Origin: Elephas maximus indicus
Lineage: Eukaryota; Chordata; Mammalia; Proboscidea; Elephantidae
Direction of reading: 5' to 3'
NCBI RefSeq assembly: GCF_024166365.1
Contig: NC_064822.1
Location: forward strand, 149,550,823 to 149,614,822
Length of the DNA: 64,000 nucleotides
Both the position numbers and the translations under genes were made by a program. The notes under the pieces were generated by a model. That model was not told the origin of the DNA, did no database searches, and saw only the letters and a list, made by a program, of their open reading frames with translations. This document shows positions 21,481 through 31,485 of this stretch, in pieces; the first letter of the stretch is position 1, and every line of letters begins with the position of its first letter.

Positions 21481-22895
21481 ACTGTTGTAGAGGCTAGTCC
21501 ATACCCGTAGTTGGGGATGTCTGAAAAACTTGCTCTGCTTCATATCTCTTAACAAGCCAAGCTGGTAGAAATCTCAAGATACAGAGCCCCACCAACTGGC
21601 TATAAGCTTGACGACAGTAGATAAGTTACCCTATGTAGGGGTGGCTGCTAACCCTATTGGCATCATCAAAAGCTGGCATGTCTGGTATAGCAGTATGTCC
21701 CTCCTCTTTAGCTACAACCTCATGTACATAATAATAATTTAAAAAAAAATTATAGACAAGCTGTATCTGCTTTTCCAATCCAGCACTCACATCATCTGAA
21801 ACTGGGGGAAGGAGGGAAATTGAGAAGAACTTGTGTTTACATTCAGTGGCAACCATTGTCTCAGAAATTATCTCCTCTCCAGTGCCAACTTCCACCTTTT
21901 TATTATCCCATCATACTGCCCAGGTGTCTACCTGTGTCTGGGATTTAACACAGCTTCCTGAGACCCTAGGAAAAATATTCAAGGGTCATTGAATGTGACT
22001 TGAGTTCTTTCCCAGGGTTGCAGTCTCAAGTTAGGACAAGTTCCTCCTTTTGTGCTCTGAACAGGCCAGGACTGCTCATAGCAATGGGCCCCCCTCAGTT
22101 CAACTCTAGAGAAAAACTCTTCCCACAGAAGCCTGTAAGACAAATGCAAAGAAACACTCAGTCCTTCTTTTAGCTCACTGGCTGGAAAATTGCTTTCACC
22201 AAATACTGATGCTGCTTCAAGTTCAATTTGACTTTTACTTGAATCTGTATCATTTCTTTTATTTAAGTGACCGGAGTGAAACCCCAATGGTCCCCTCAGA
22301 TTCCTATATTTGGCTACTTTGTCTCCATGTGAATAGACATGAGATCACACTCAGGTCTCTTTTCGCACTTCTCCTCTTGAATATTTGATACGCAGTGACT
22401 TCCTTTTTACTCCTGTAGTTTCTGTTTATCAGGACACATTGACTTTAGATTAGAAATTTCAAGAGCCTGTACTGATTTGGCTTAATTGTTCAGGAAAGTG
22501 CTTTACAGTAGAATGAAGTATTAGAGTCTTTGAAGGCATACAGAAAGGAGAAAAGAGGAGAAAAAGCTTTCCACCCAGCCCCATCTTTATACAGCCCTTC
22601 AGCAATGACTTATATAAGGCAATGCCACCACCACATCTGCACCCACACAAGCACATACACACGCACAAACACAGGACACACACATCCTCTCCCTACTCCT
22701 TAAGGGTTCTGCTGACCCCTCAGAGCTTACAGCAATGCACAAGGATAGGGGAACTGACTCTACCTGCCAAGGAACAGAAGGCTTCTCATGATATTTTTCT
22801 TATTAAATCAGACTAACAGCAATGGTGGCCCCAAGTAATAGCAGCAGCAATGTGACTCTCAGTTATCTCTTCTCTTAATAATGGGATGAAAATAA
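21481..22895. other. unassigned DNA with a CA-rich patch
   Basis: No gene or repeat was recognised. 22,640-22,690 is a degraded (CA)n-rich patch. The open frames across it lack any recognisable domain. Confidence 0.3.
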
Positions 22896-23058
22896 GGGAG
22901 CCCTGGTGGCACAGTGGTTAAGAGCTATGGCAGTTGACCAAAAAGTTGGCAGTTTGAACCTACCAGCCACTCCTTGGAAACCCTATGAGGCAATTTTACT
23001 CTTGTCCTATGAGGTTGCTATGAGTTGGACTTGATTCAATAGCAATGGATGTTTTAAA
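22896..23058 (+). mobile_element. AfroSINE, short subfamily
   Basis: The head 'gggagccctggtggcacag', B-box-side 'ggcagtttgaacctaccag', body 'ttggaaaccctatgaggca' and tail 'gacttgattcaatagcaat' are all present in order. Confidence 0.93.
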
Positions 23059-23399
23059 TCAAAATGAACTGTTTGAAAATTGTGTAAAGAGAGTCAAACA
23101 CTAAAGCTCTAGTCTCAGCTCCCCAAACCTATAACGAGTACACGTGACTACAGTTGTTCATTGTTGAAAGTGCAAGAGGAAGAAGCTAGCCATCTCTCTG
23201 ACTCCAATTATCACTAGCTTTTGGTTAATGATCCACTTTTCTCCTTCAAAATTAGCTCTTCCCAGGTGAACTCTGTCACTGGCATGGATAGAGAGATTTG
23301 TAGAAAGTCCCAGCGAATGGTTCAGCAGTGAGTGAGGGTCGATTAGAGGTCTCCGAGAACCTTGTGTGATTGTTCCCTATGGTAGGAACAACCCACGGC
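23059..23399. other. unassigned DNA
   Basis: Nothing was recognised. It may include the 5' part of the following LTR. Confidence 0.3.
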
Positions 23400-23880
23400 A
23401 ATCCCCAGTGACTCACAGCCTTGCATAATCCTTCCCCCCGAGTGCAGGCATAATCTGTAACTTATAGCCAGTAGAATATGGCAAAGGTGATGGGACATAC
23501 TCCCATGATTATTCTCTATTATATGAGACTCCATCTGAACAGGCTCAAACAAGAGATTATCCTGCTGGCCCTGAAGAAGCAAGCTGTCATATTGTGAGAG
23601 GGAATGTGAGAGGGCTTTATCTCAAGAAGCTGTGGTGACCTATAATTGCTGACAGTGTCCCTGCTGACAAGTAGCAAGAAAATGTGGACCTCAGTCTATA
23701 GTTGCAAAGAACAGAATTCTGCTTGAGACTGGAAAAGAACACCAAACTCCAGAAAGGAACACAGCCTGGAGACAACTTTATTGCTATCTTTTAAGACCCT
23801 GAGTAAATGACCTATCCTGACTCATTGAAACTATAAGGTAATGTCTGTTGTTTTATGCATCTCACTTTGTAGTTGCTTAT
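23400..23880 (+). mobile_element. MLT1-like (ERVL-MaLR) LTR
   Basis: The order matches MLT1 LTRs: 'ccccgagtgcaggcata', 'tagaatatggcaaaggtga', 'gaagcaagctgtcatattg', 'gagacaactttattg' and a final '...tgttgttttatgcatc'. Diverged, with no internal region. Confidence 0.6.
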
Positions 23881-24479
23881 ATATAGATAGAATTTGTTAT
23901 ACAAGCAATATAGAACTAATATATTCCCCATGCAGTGAGGAGAGTCCAGAAAGAGAAAGGAGTCCAGCCTGTTCCCTGTGGCTTCACTTTTTCAGGCTCA
24001 GACAGCCTTATAGACCCCAATTAGGTTCTGGTAGGTTGCCCTGCTGGTGGAGTTTACCACTTTGTTCATATAGGCAGAGAGTCCATAAAAATAAAAGGAA
24101 TGTAAGATAACAGATTATTAATACTCAGAAGAATAGCATCTTGCATGTTATAAGGCACACAGATGTGTAATACACAACTGGTAAGTGGAGGGGCCTATTT
24201 GAAAGTACATATTGCACTTCTCAGAATGCTTTGTTCTATTTGATGATGTTAGGTTGTCCTTTGCTAACTAGTCTCAGCCATGATTACACAAACTAGACTG
24301 AGAAAGATTCTAGCTGCCACAGCAGCTTGGGAGATGCACCTGATACTCTGAAGGTAAAAGCTGTTCTTATAAACACTATTGTGGCAGCAGGAAGACAGGA
24401 ATGGTGGACAGGTGGTTTTCACTGCCACCGTCTGAAAGGGACTTCATTTCTCACCTCAGACCTTCTAGTTCTGGCTCGC
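23881..24479. other. unassigned DNA
   Basis: No gene or repeat was recognised. Confidence 0.3.
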
Positions 24480-24595
24480 CTTATAGGACAGAGAAGTACT
24501 GCCCCATAGAGTTTACAAGGAAAGGCTGATGAATTCGAATTGCCCATCTTTTGGCTAGCAGTCAAGCTCTTAACCACTACGCCACCAGGGCTTCC
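24480..24595 (-). mobile_element. AfroSINE missing its 3' tail
   Basis: The antisense body 'ataggacagagaagtactg' to the head 'cactacgccaccagggctt' is present, but the tail that RTE reverse transcriptase would recognise is absent. Loss must have followed insertion or come from an internally primed event. Confidence 0.88.
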
Positions 24596-24689
24596 TACAT
24601 TTTCTAGAAGCCCCCAAATTAAATTGTAACAGAGAAATCCTGTCAGATTATGGCTCTGTAAAAGTATCTAAGTATGGGGGAAAGGGTCT

Positions 24690-25060
24690 CTGAATGTTTA
24701 TTCATTTAATTAATAAACATTTAACGAGATTCTACTTTGTGCCAGTGCTACTGATACAGCAGTGGGAAAAAAAAAAAAAAAACTCGTGAAATCTCAAAAC
24801 ATGTGCAGCTTAGAGTCTAATGGGAGACACCGGGAAAGAAATGAACAATTAAATACATGATAGGAAAAGTGCAAGTACTGTCTGAGCACAAAAGAGGGAC
24901 ACTTCATTCCAAGAGGGTCTAGGTAGGTCTTCCCTGCCAGCCCAGAAATGATGTCTGAATTGAGACTTAAAGGATGAAAATAAATTGACACAGAAGAATG
25001 CACTAAGTAGAAGGAACATGGGCCAACATCCATAGATGAGTTTGAAGAGAAGTGGGAGAG
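24690..25060 (-). mobile_element. LINE-2 3' region, antisense
   Basis: Antisense L2 order is seen: 'ttcatttaattaataaaca', 'ctttgtgccagtgctactg', 'tacagcagtgggaa' and later 'gtcttccctgccagcc'. An A run of 16 lies at 24,767-24,782. Confidence 0.55.
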
Positions 25061-25084
25061 AAGCCTGGAGTTTGCAAGCTAATC

Positions 25085-25315
25085 ATAACAAAAATGCACA
25101 GCATTTATCCAGTGTGTACAGTGTGCCAGTCCTGTGCTTAGTGTATTGTGTGTGTTGTCTCATTTGATACTACTAGCTTCCGTTATATGAGGCAAATGAG
25201 ACACAGAGACTTTGTTAAGGACACACAGCTGGTAAGAGAAGGAGCCAGGAGCTGAAGCTCAGCTGTTTGGATCCAGAGTCCATACTCTTAACCCACACTA
25301 TAATGTCCCAGCCTA
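25085..25315 (-). mobile_element. MIR SINE
   Basis: 'gcatttatccagtgtgtac', 'gttgtctcatttgatact', 'gacacagagactttgttaag', 'acacacagctggtaag' and 'ctcttaacccacactata' form the whole antisense MIR. Confidence 0.8.
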
Positions 25316-25619
25316 TAACTGGAATGAATGAAAGAATTTTTGTGTTTACAAAAACTAGAACAACTATTATCTATAGACATGCTTGTAAATGACTTTCTCA
25401 TGAAACAGTATGATTTTACAAGAATAAATCAGTTACTAAATAATCCCCGCAAATTTTCTGTTTTGTATATTTTTCTATCTTTTTTCTAACCATGAAGATG
25501 TTTAAACACTGTGACAATTTTTTATAAATATGGTACAAATTATGAAGATCAATTAAGAAGAAGGGTAAATGTTACTTAATATTTCACATATCTGTCCACC
25601 AAAAAAAGTTTTTTTCCAT
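25316..25619. other. unassigned AT-rich DNA
   Basis: Nothing was recognised. Confidence 0.3.
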
Positions 25620-26270
25620 TTTCCAAGGAGTCATTATTTGACAGTTCTGTCCAGCAGGTCTTTATTCCTTTTTAGTTCTAAATTGCTTGAACATGACTTC
25701 AATTCCTAACTCTCAATTTCTTGCTGGACTCCTTGCTGTCTAGCATCTCAAACTACTTTAAGGCCACCAGTGACCTTCCCTTCAATTTAAAGTGCAGTTT
25801 ACTTTGTTCCTATATTTTGAGGCTTTCTTCTGACTGTCATAATGTTGTACGCCACATTCTCAATTACGTTCCTTCCAGTTTCAGTAGCACCAGTTATATC
25901 TGGTACAATTTATATATATGGTCACTCCTATGCCATTTGCTGAGCTGACACCTTTCCCTATCAGTGAACCAACTATTTGTGTGCTCCAAATGGCTCTTAC
26001 TGTATCAATATCAAAAATACCTACAAGATGTATCTTCTTTGCTCTTTAATGGACATCTTAAATATAAAGTATCCAAAGTATACATAGAGAAAGACAACTC
26101 ATTTCCGTTCAACCTTTCTTTCTCTTTTCCATTATTTTTCACTCAAGCAGTCAGGCAGTCATTTAACAAGCATTTGCTAAGCTCCTTTCTGAGCCATTGG
26201 CATTCCAGAAAGAATTAGGCAGAATCCTGTCCCTCAAGGAATTGAATTTTTCCTATAATTAGTTATCACT
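25620..26270 (+). mobile_element. LINE-2 fragment
   Basis: 'aaggccaccagtgacctt' and the downstream 'acacctttccctatcagtg' correspond to sense L2 coding DNA. Strongly diverged, frames lost. Confidence 0.45.
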
Positions 26271-26309
26271 ATCCTGACTTCCACTTCTCTCTGCCTCATA
26301 ACAAAAAAA

Positions 26310-26512
26310 AAAACCACCCATTGTCATTGAGTCGACTCAGACTTACAGCAACTCAACATGTTACAGAGTAGAACTGGTCCATAGGGTGTTCTTGGCTGTA
26401 TCTTTATGAAAGAAAATCACCAGTCTTTCTTCCATGATGCTGCTGGATTACAAACCATCAACCTTTAGGTTAGTCGTCCAACACAAACCATTTGTACCAC
26501 CTATGCACCCTC
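26310..26512 (-). mobile_element. AfroSINE-related, 'ttcttggctg' subfamily
   Basis: The antisense tail 'cattgtcattgagtcgact', the module 'tagggtgttcttggctgta', and the head side 'ctttaggttagtcgtccaa' to 'gtaccacctatgcaccc' are present. Confidence 0.8.
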
Positions 26513-27296
26513 TCTCTGCGTCATACTTCCTCCTATTTTCTTTTCTTAAGACCATGTTCCCCTTTCTGATCTAAAGTTATTACTTGCACCTCCTTATGAC
26601 AGATTTCTCTGAGAGGAAATACTAAAGATCTAGGCAAACAACTGCTTTTAATCATAAAGAAGTTCCCCTAGAAGCAGATGAACAACTGCCCTGCCTCTCC
26701 TGGGATGGCCTGTCCTATTGTCTTTTGTGCCCTTCCTTTTTTTTTATGACAGCTATTTTCTTGATGCAGCACTACCACCACCTTCACCTCTGTATCTACA
26801 CTATTTACCACAGTGCCTGTAAAATTTTAGATGCAGTAGGCTGTAAACAAAGCCTAAATGATTATACCCCCATTAGATGGTCATTTATTTTTCCATATTG
26901 GAATGTCTCCATTACTGTATAATAAACTTAGAACACATTTTCTGGGATAGTCTTATGATACAACTGTGAGGTGAAAACTAGTTTGAATATGTTCTGCTCT
27001 TCATGCCTACTATCTCTTTCTCTCCCTCTTCCCACATCACTAATTTGTGTGTGCCATAAATCACATGCTGTCTGCGGAAATCCTATGACATGAAGGGAAT
27101 GGCAATTGTGTAATCAATAGTTTTTATATCATGTTGTTCAAATAATGTTAAAAATAACTAGAATGAACTGATTCTTCTGATAAAAAGGGTAGTTTATTCC
27201 TTTGGATCTCCCAGTCCAATATTGAAACATTTAGTCACCTCAGTGTCACACAATTCCTATGTCTAGCTGATATCCATTCAAGTTCACCACCCATGA
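26513..27296. other. unassigned DNA
   Basis: No gene or repeat was recognised. Confidence 0.3.
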
Positions 27297-27411
27297 CCCT
27301 ATAGGACAGAGTAGAACTGCCTGATGGGGTTTCCAAGAGCTCCCTGTGGATTCGAGCTGCCAACCCTTTGGTTAGCAGCCGTAGCTTTAAACCACTACAC
27401 CACCAGGGTTT
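27297..27411 (-). mobile_element. AfroSINE missing its 3' tail
   Basis: The antisense body 'ctataggacagagtagaac' to the head 'ctacaccaccagggtt' is present. The tail is absent. 'ccatga' occurs at both edges (27291-27296 and 27412-27417). Confidence 0.85.
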
Positions 27412-27416
27412 CCATG

Positions 27417-27529
27417 AATAAATACTGCCTAATAAATACTTTTTTTTTTTTTTTTAATAAATACTGTCCTATAGGGTCCCTATGAGTTGGAATAGACTGG
27501 ACGGCACTGGGGTTTTGGGAGTAAATACT
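27417..27529. repeat. serial-insertion cluster with 'aataaatact' repeats
   Basis: 'aataaatact' occurs at 27417-27426, 27431-27440 and 27456-27465, and once more as 'agtaaatact' at 27520-27529. A 15-T run separates the second and third, and an AfroSINE tail separates the third and fourth. The repeats look like stacked target-site duplications from successive insertions at one site. Confidence 0.75.
27466..27519 (+). mobile_element. AfroSINE 3' tail only (54 bp)
   Basis: The sequence from 'gtcctatagggtccctatg' to 'ctggacggcactgg' is the last part of an AfroSINE in sense orientation, flanked by 10-bp direct repeats ('aataaatact'/'agtaaatact'). It is a severely 5'-truncated insertion. A 5'-inverted (twin-primed) single SINE with the preceding antisense copy is the alternative. 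Confidence 0.8.
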
Positions 27530-28009
27530 CAGAAGCTCTTTTCCAAAATCTGATAGTCCCCTTAATTCTGCCATTTCTTAAACTCTTCCTTAGTCTTGAG
27601 TTACTGGTCGTTCCATTAGCTATAATCCATTATTTAATATACAGTAATATAGTGGGAAATCTAGTAATGTTAGCTGAAATGTAATGAATTGGGCTTTTTT
27701 TGGCCTTTCCTATTCCTTTGATGTATCAGACCGCTTTAAATAGTCCCAAGTAAACCAGGCGCCTGTGTCTAGGAAGCCTTCTTCATTTACTCAAACCACA
27801 GTGACATATACCCTTACAAAACTCCTGAAGCATTTAAAATTAGAACAACACAATAAGACTCATAATATTATGCAGTTATGTCCAGGTCATACTTACGAGT
27901 AAACAAACATATTAAAAAAAAAAAAAAATGGCATACTGTGCTTACAAAATTACCTCACGGCAGAAGGGCCCAGTTGAAAAAAAAAAAGTAGAACACCACA
28001 TTGTTTGCA
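27530..28009. other. unassigned DNA
   Basis: Nothing was recognised except A runs at 27,913-27,928 and 27,978-27,988. Confidence 0.3.
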
Positions 28010-28300
28010 TAAGAATACAGTATTCATCTTTAAAATCTCAGGTAAATGACAGCTTATTTTTGAAGAATTTTCTGATGTTTCCTGGTAGAATAATTCACTC
28101 CTGTATCTGTTCCCCAAGAATTCTGTGCATACCTCTAATATTAAAACTTATCACAATGTATTGTAATTATTTATGTTCAACTTTGCCTTGAGGTCTAGAC
28201 TAAACCTCCTTGAAAGTAGCCGTGGTGCTTTGTTCATTGTTGGAATGTCCAAGGTGCTCAATAATAATAATGGAGAACACCAATAAATGTTCTTAATGAT
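28010..28300 (+). mobile_element. LINE-2 3' end
   Basis: 'aatctcaggtaaatgacag', 'gaagaattttctgatg', 'aacctccttgaaagtagcc' and 'ccaaggtgctcaata' follow L2 3' UTR order. Confidence 0.7.
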
Positions 28301-28649
28301 ACTAATGAAGGTGTTCTACAATAATAAAGGCTTATACTTTAAATAATTTGTAGAAAATGTCAGAACATTTATGAGTGAAGAAAAAATACACTAGTAGAAT
28401 GATTGGAATGTTCTTTTATTTTTTCACAAACACATTGTCACCTTCTACAAGATTATGAACTGGGGTGAGAATTTTTATTACCTTTTTCTCTTTCTATCTC
28501 TCTTGACGTAATCTTGAGGCCACAGAGGATGCTGCACTGCGTACACTCATACACACCGTAATGATTTTTAAAAGCCAAAGATACTTATTTTGCCTTTCAA
28601 GGTATGTTAAGAATCTAGGTAGAATGAGTTAGAGAAAGACTATATTGTT
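28301..28649. other. unassigned DNA
   Basis: Nothing was recognised. Confidence 0.3.
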
Positions 28650-29022
28650 AATGCTAGTTGCCATAGAGTTGACTCCGAATCATAGTGACCTTATATAACA
28701 GAAGGAAAAGTTGCCCAACTATGCCATCTTCACGATAGCTGGTCTGCTCAAGTCCATTGTCGTGGTTACTGTATACTTTGAGTGCCTTCCAACTAGGGGG
28801 CTCATTTTCCAGCACGACATTGGACAATATTCTGGTTTGATCCATAAGAGTTGGCTAATTTTCAGAAGGATATCACCAGGACTTTCTTCTCTGGAAGCTC
28901 CACTGAAACCTGTCCACCATGGGTGACCCTGCTGGTATTTCAAATACCAATCACGTAGCTTCCAGCATCATAGCAGCATACAAGCCACAATGGTATGACA
29001 ACCTGACAGACGGGTGGCAGAG
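28650..29022 (-). mobile_element. internally deleted, SINE-like RTE derivative, copy 2
   Basis: Read on the minus strand, it starts with the RTE 5' end ('ctgtcaggttgtcatacca', 'caggtttcagtggagcttc'). At about 28,770 it passes from the 5' block ('ggaaggcactcaaagta') straight into the 3' end ('gaccagctatcgtgaagatgg'), finishing with the RTE/AfroSINE tail ('gactccgaatcatag' antisense). The same fusion, with a small extra deletion, is present at 9675-10042. Confidence 0.8.
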
Positions 29023-29279
29023 AACAGCTATGGCCTAATTTTTTGACCACTTATTTACTCACTTGAGACAATGAGATATTGGAAAGCAAGAGAACATTTA
29101 TCCTTATTACATATATCATAACAAATGATTGGTGATTGGCTTCCAATGTTTTTGTGTTGTGTTACACCAGATTTTTTTTTTTGTTTGTTTGTATCAGATT
29201 TTTTAGCATGATTCTTGAACTAAAACACACAACACAAAGCCTAATAGCTAAGCAAGTTATTAAAAATAAAAATACTAAA

Positions 29280-29490
29280 ATGAGTCAACACTTATTGAGT
29301 GCTTAATATTACTATACGTCAATATTTTAAGATTAGCTTATGAAATATTCACAACAACCCAGAGGTCAGTAGTTTTATTTCCTTCACTTTCTACATTAGA
29401 AAATGAGGGCCTGAAAGGGGGTGGGACAAAAAAAATTTTACTCAGAAAGTGAGGTCCCAGAAACTATATTCTTACCACATTGTGTGCAAA
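29280..29490 (-). mobile_element. MIR SINE
   Basis: 'aacacttattgagtgctta', 'ttcacaacaacccagagg' and 'tctacattagaaaatgagg' form an antisense MIR. Confidence 0.75.
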
Positions 29491-29986
29491 CTAACAACAA
29501 AAACACAGTGTCTTTGATAAAAAAAAATAGCATCCACTATCGTCTTCCTCTACTGAGTAGAAGTATTTCTAGCCTGATTGTAGTCTCTTATACATTTCTG
29601 AATGAGAAAAGTTGCTGGAATTTAACTTGTTATACCAATTCAACGTTTCATCGACTGACTTTGCGATACCAGTATGCATGCTCAGTCTAGCAAAAATACA
29701 TTTTCCACATTGATAAAAATGTTGTGGTGCACTTTTGAAAGTTTACAGTGTACCATGGTCCATAGGTAGGGAGCTATTTCCGAAGGAAAGACTGTGACCA
29801 AGTCTATTTTTATACTATGTTCAGTACCTTACCACTGAAACCATTATCAAAGAATAAATAGCCAGTGCTTTGCTTTCAGTACAACATACATTAAAAAACA
29901 AAAACAAAAACTCCTGATGTCAGTTTAAATTTTATTGTCACAAACATTACCAATTAATTATAGGATATTATTGTGTAAAAATAACT
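29491..29986. other. unassigned DNA
   Basis: Nothing was recognised. Confidence 0.3.
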
Positions 29987-30000
29987 AAATTCAAGGTCCA

Positions 30001-30135
30001 AAACCAAAAAAACCCGTTGCCATCGAATCTGTTCCGACTCATAGCAACCCTATAGGAAGGACAGAGTAGAACTGCCCCATAGAGTTTCCAAGGAGTGTCT
30101 GGTGGATTCGAGCTGCCAGCCTTACCAGGATTTCC
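30001..30135 (-). mobile_element. AfroSINE with internal deletion and clear TSD
   Basis: The antisense tail 'cccgttgccatcgaatctg' and body are intact, but the promoter region is deleted between 'gagctgccagcc' and 'ttaccaggatttcc'. 14-bp flanking repeats 'aaattcaaggtcca' / 'aaattcaaggccca' (29987-30000 and 30136-30149) differ at one base, which marks a fairly young insertion. Confidence 0.95.
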
Positions 30136-30149
30136 AAATTCAAGGCCCA

Positions 30150-30684
30150 ATGCCTTGTTAAACTTCTTGGCAAAATTTCCACTGTCTAATATCCTTGACT
30201 ATATATTCATTTTATACACTTCTAATGTGGACATGCTCCTCTGTTGCAACCTCTGGAAGGACTAGAAGTCTTTATAATTTATTAACCCCTAAAAGGAATG
30301 TCTTCCTAGGTTAAGGCTTCTGAGGCAGGGATGGAAATCAGATAAAAAATCAGTACTCCTACTTTAATGATTGCAGATCAGTATTACTTTCTCATTCCAC
30401 ACATTTCAAATGGGCATTAGCAAAAGGTGTAAATTCAGGGCTGTTATTTTATTATCGTGTAGTATTATCATAGTAAAACATTTTGTGCTAAAACCAAGTG
30501 TGTGCAGGTGACAATTGACTTGTTTCACAATACATATATGTATGTTACTAGATAAACTCTTCAGTAGCTAATTAAATGATACCATCTTAAAACTGTTTAT
30601 CTTCAGCTTATAGGTTCTACGTGGAGGTTAATTTTCTCTGAGGAGGTTAGATTTAGGCTTTTGTTTTTTAAACACTGGAACATC
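30150..30684. other. unassigned DNA
   Basis: Nothing was recognised. Confidence 0.3.
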
Positions 30685-30843
30685 CAGAAACCCTGGTGGT
30701 GCAGTGGTTAAATTCTACAGCTGCTAACCAAGAGGTCAGCAGTTCGATTCCACCTAGGCGCTCCTTGGAAACCATACGGGGCAGTTCTACTCTGTCCTAT
30801 AGGGTCGCTATGAGTCGGAATCAACTCGATGGCAACAGGTATG
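30685..30843 (+). mobile_element. AfroSINE, best-preserved copy
   Basis: The full order is present: 'gaaaccctggtggtgcagtg' (A-box side), 'cagcagttcgattcca' (B-box side), 'gcgctccttggaaacc', 'ctctgtcctatagggtcgc' and 'atcaactcgatggcaacag'. Near-perfect flanking 'ggaacatc'/'ggagcatc'. Its tail shares 'tagggtcgctatgagt' exactly with the RTE at 40389-40404. Confidence 0.96.
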
Positions 30844-31414
30844 GGAGCATCTGTAAATAAATTCAATAGCTAATAATATCACTTTTATTTCAATTGTCCT
30901 AAGAACTAGTATTAATATATGCTATTTACTTGGAAGAAATTATTAACTTTTTAATTTAAAAAAAGATACAATTCCTCCATTTCTCGTTCTTCTATTTATA
31001 CTATCTAACTCTTTTAAACTAAACTGTAAACTCAATTCCTTATGACTACCAACTACTTTATTATAGAACATAACTATAAGCTTGATTACTTGTGAGTACA
31101 CCACAAATACAATAACTGTCCAAAATTATTAATATTATTTTTGAAATTCATTGTCAATTATGCATTTTACTTTTGTAAAGTTGTAATGATCATATTCAGA
31201 ATCAAATATGAGTTGTAAATAATTGACAAACATGTTCACAATACAAAAACCTAGGGTATTTACAAATTGATTTTAGGCCAGAATATACCTGGGAATTTAG
31301 ACTAGAGTCTTTTACATTGTTCACTTATATATCCCAAGCATCAAAAAATGCCTGACACAAAGTAGACACTCATAAAAGTCAGTAACTATTTAGATAATCT
31401 GCTAGATGGGGACA
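30844..31414. other. unassigned AT-rich DNA
   Basis: Nothing was recognised. Confidence 0.3.
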
Positions 31415-31485
31415 GAGAAAAAAAGACAGAGAGAGGAGAGGGAGATAGAAGGAAGGGAAGAGGGAGAAAGAGAGAGAGAAAGGTT
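31415..31485. repeat. (GA)n-rich purine tract
   Basis: An imperfect GAGA/GGAA purine run of about 70 bp. The polypyrimidine open frame on the other strand is an artefact of this. Confidence 0.9.

Noticed and set aside
22620..22816. His/Pro-rich short frame
   Set aside because: It is caused by the degraded (CA)n-rich patch. There is no start context or homology.
27293..27413. CTCF-like site in AfroSINE heads ('ccaccaggg')
   Set aside because: Only the first nine core positions fit; the following GGC is replaced by C/T bases in all copies seen here, so binding is not supported.
30685..30843. tRNA gene at the SINE head
   Set aside because: The tRNA-like A and B box region is the 5' head of AfroSINE, fused to the non-tRNA body and RTE tail, and occurs many times.
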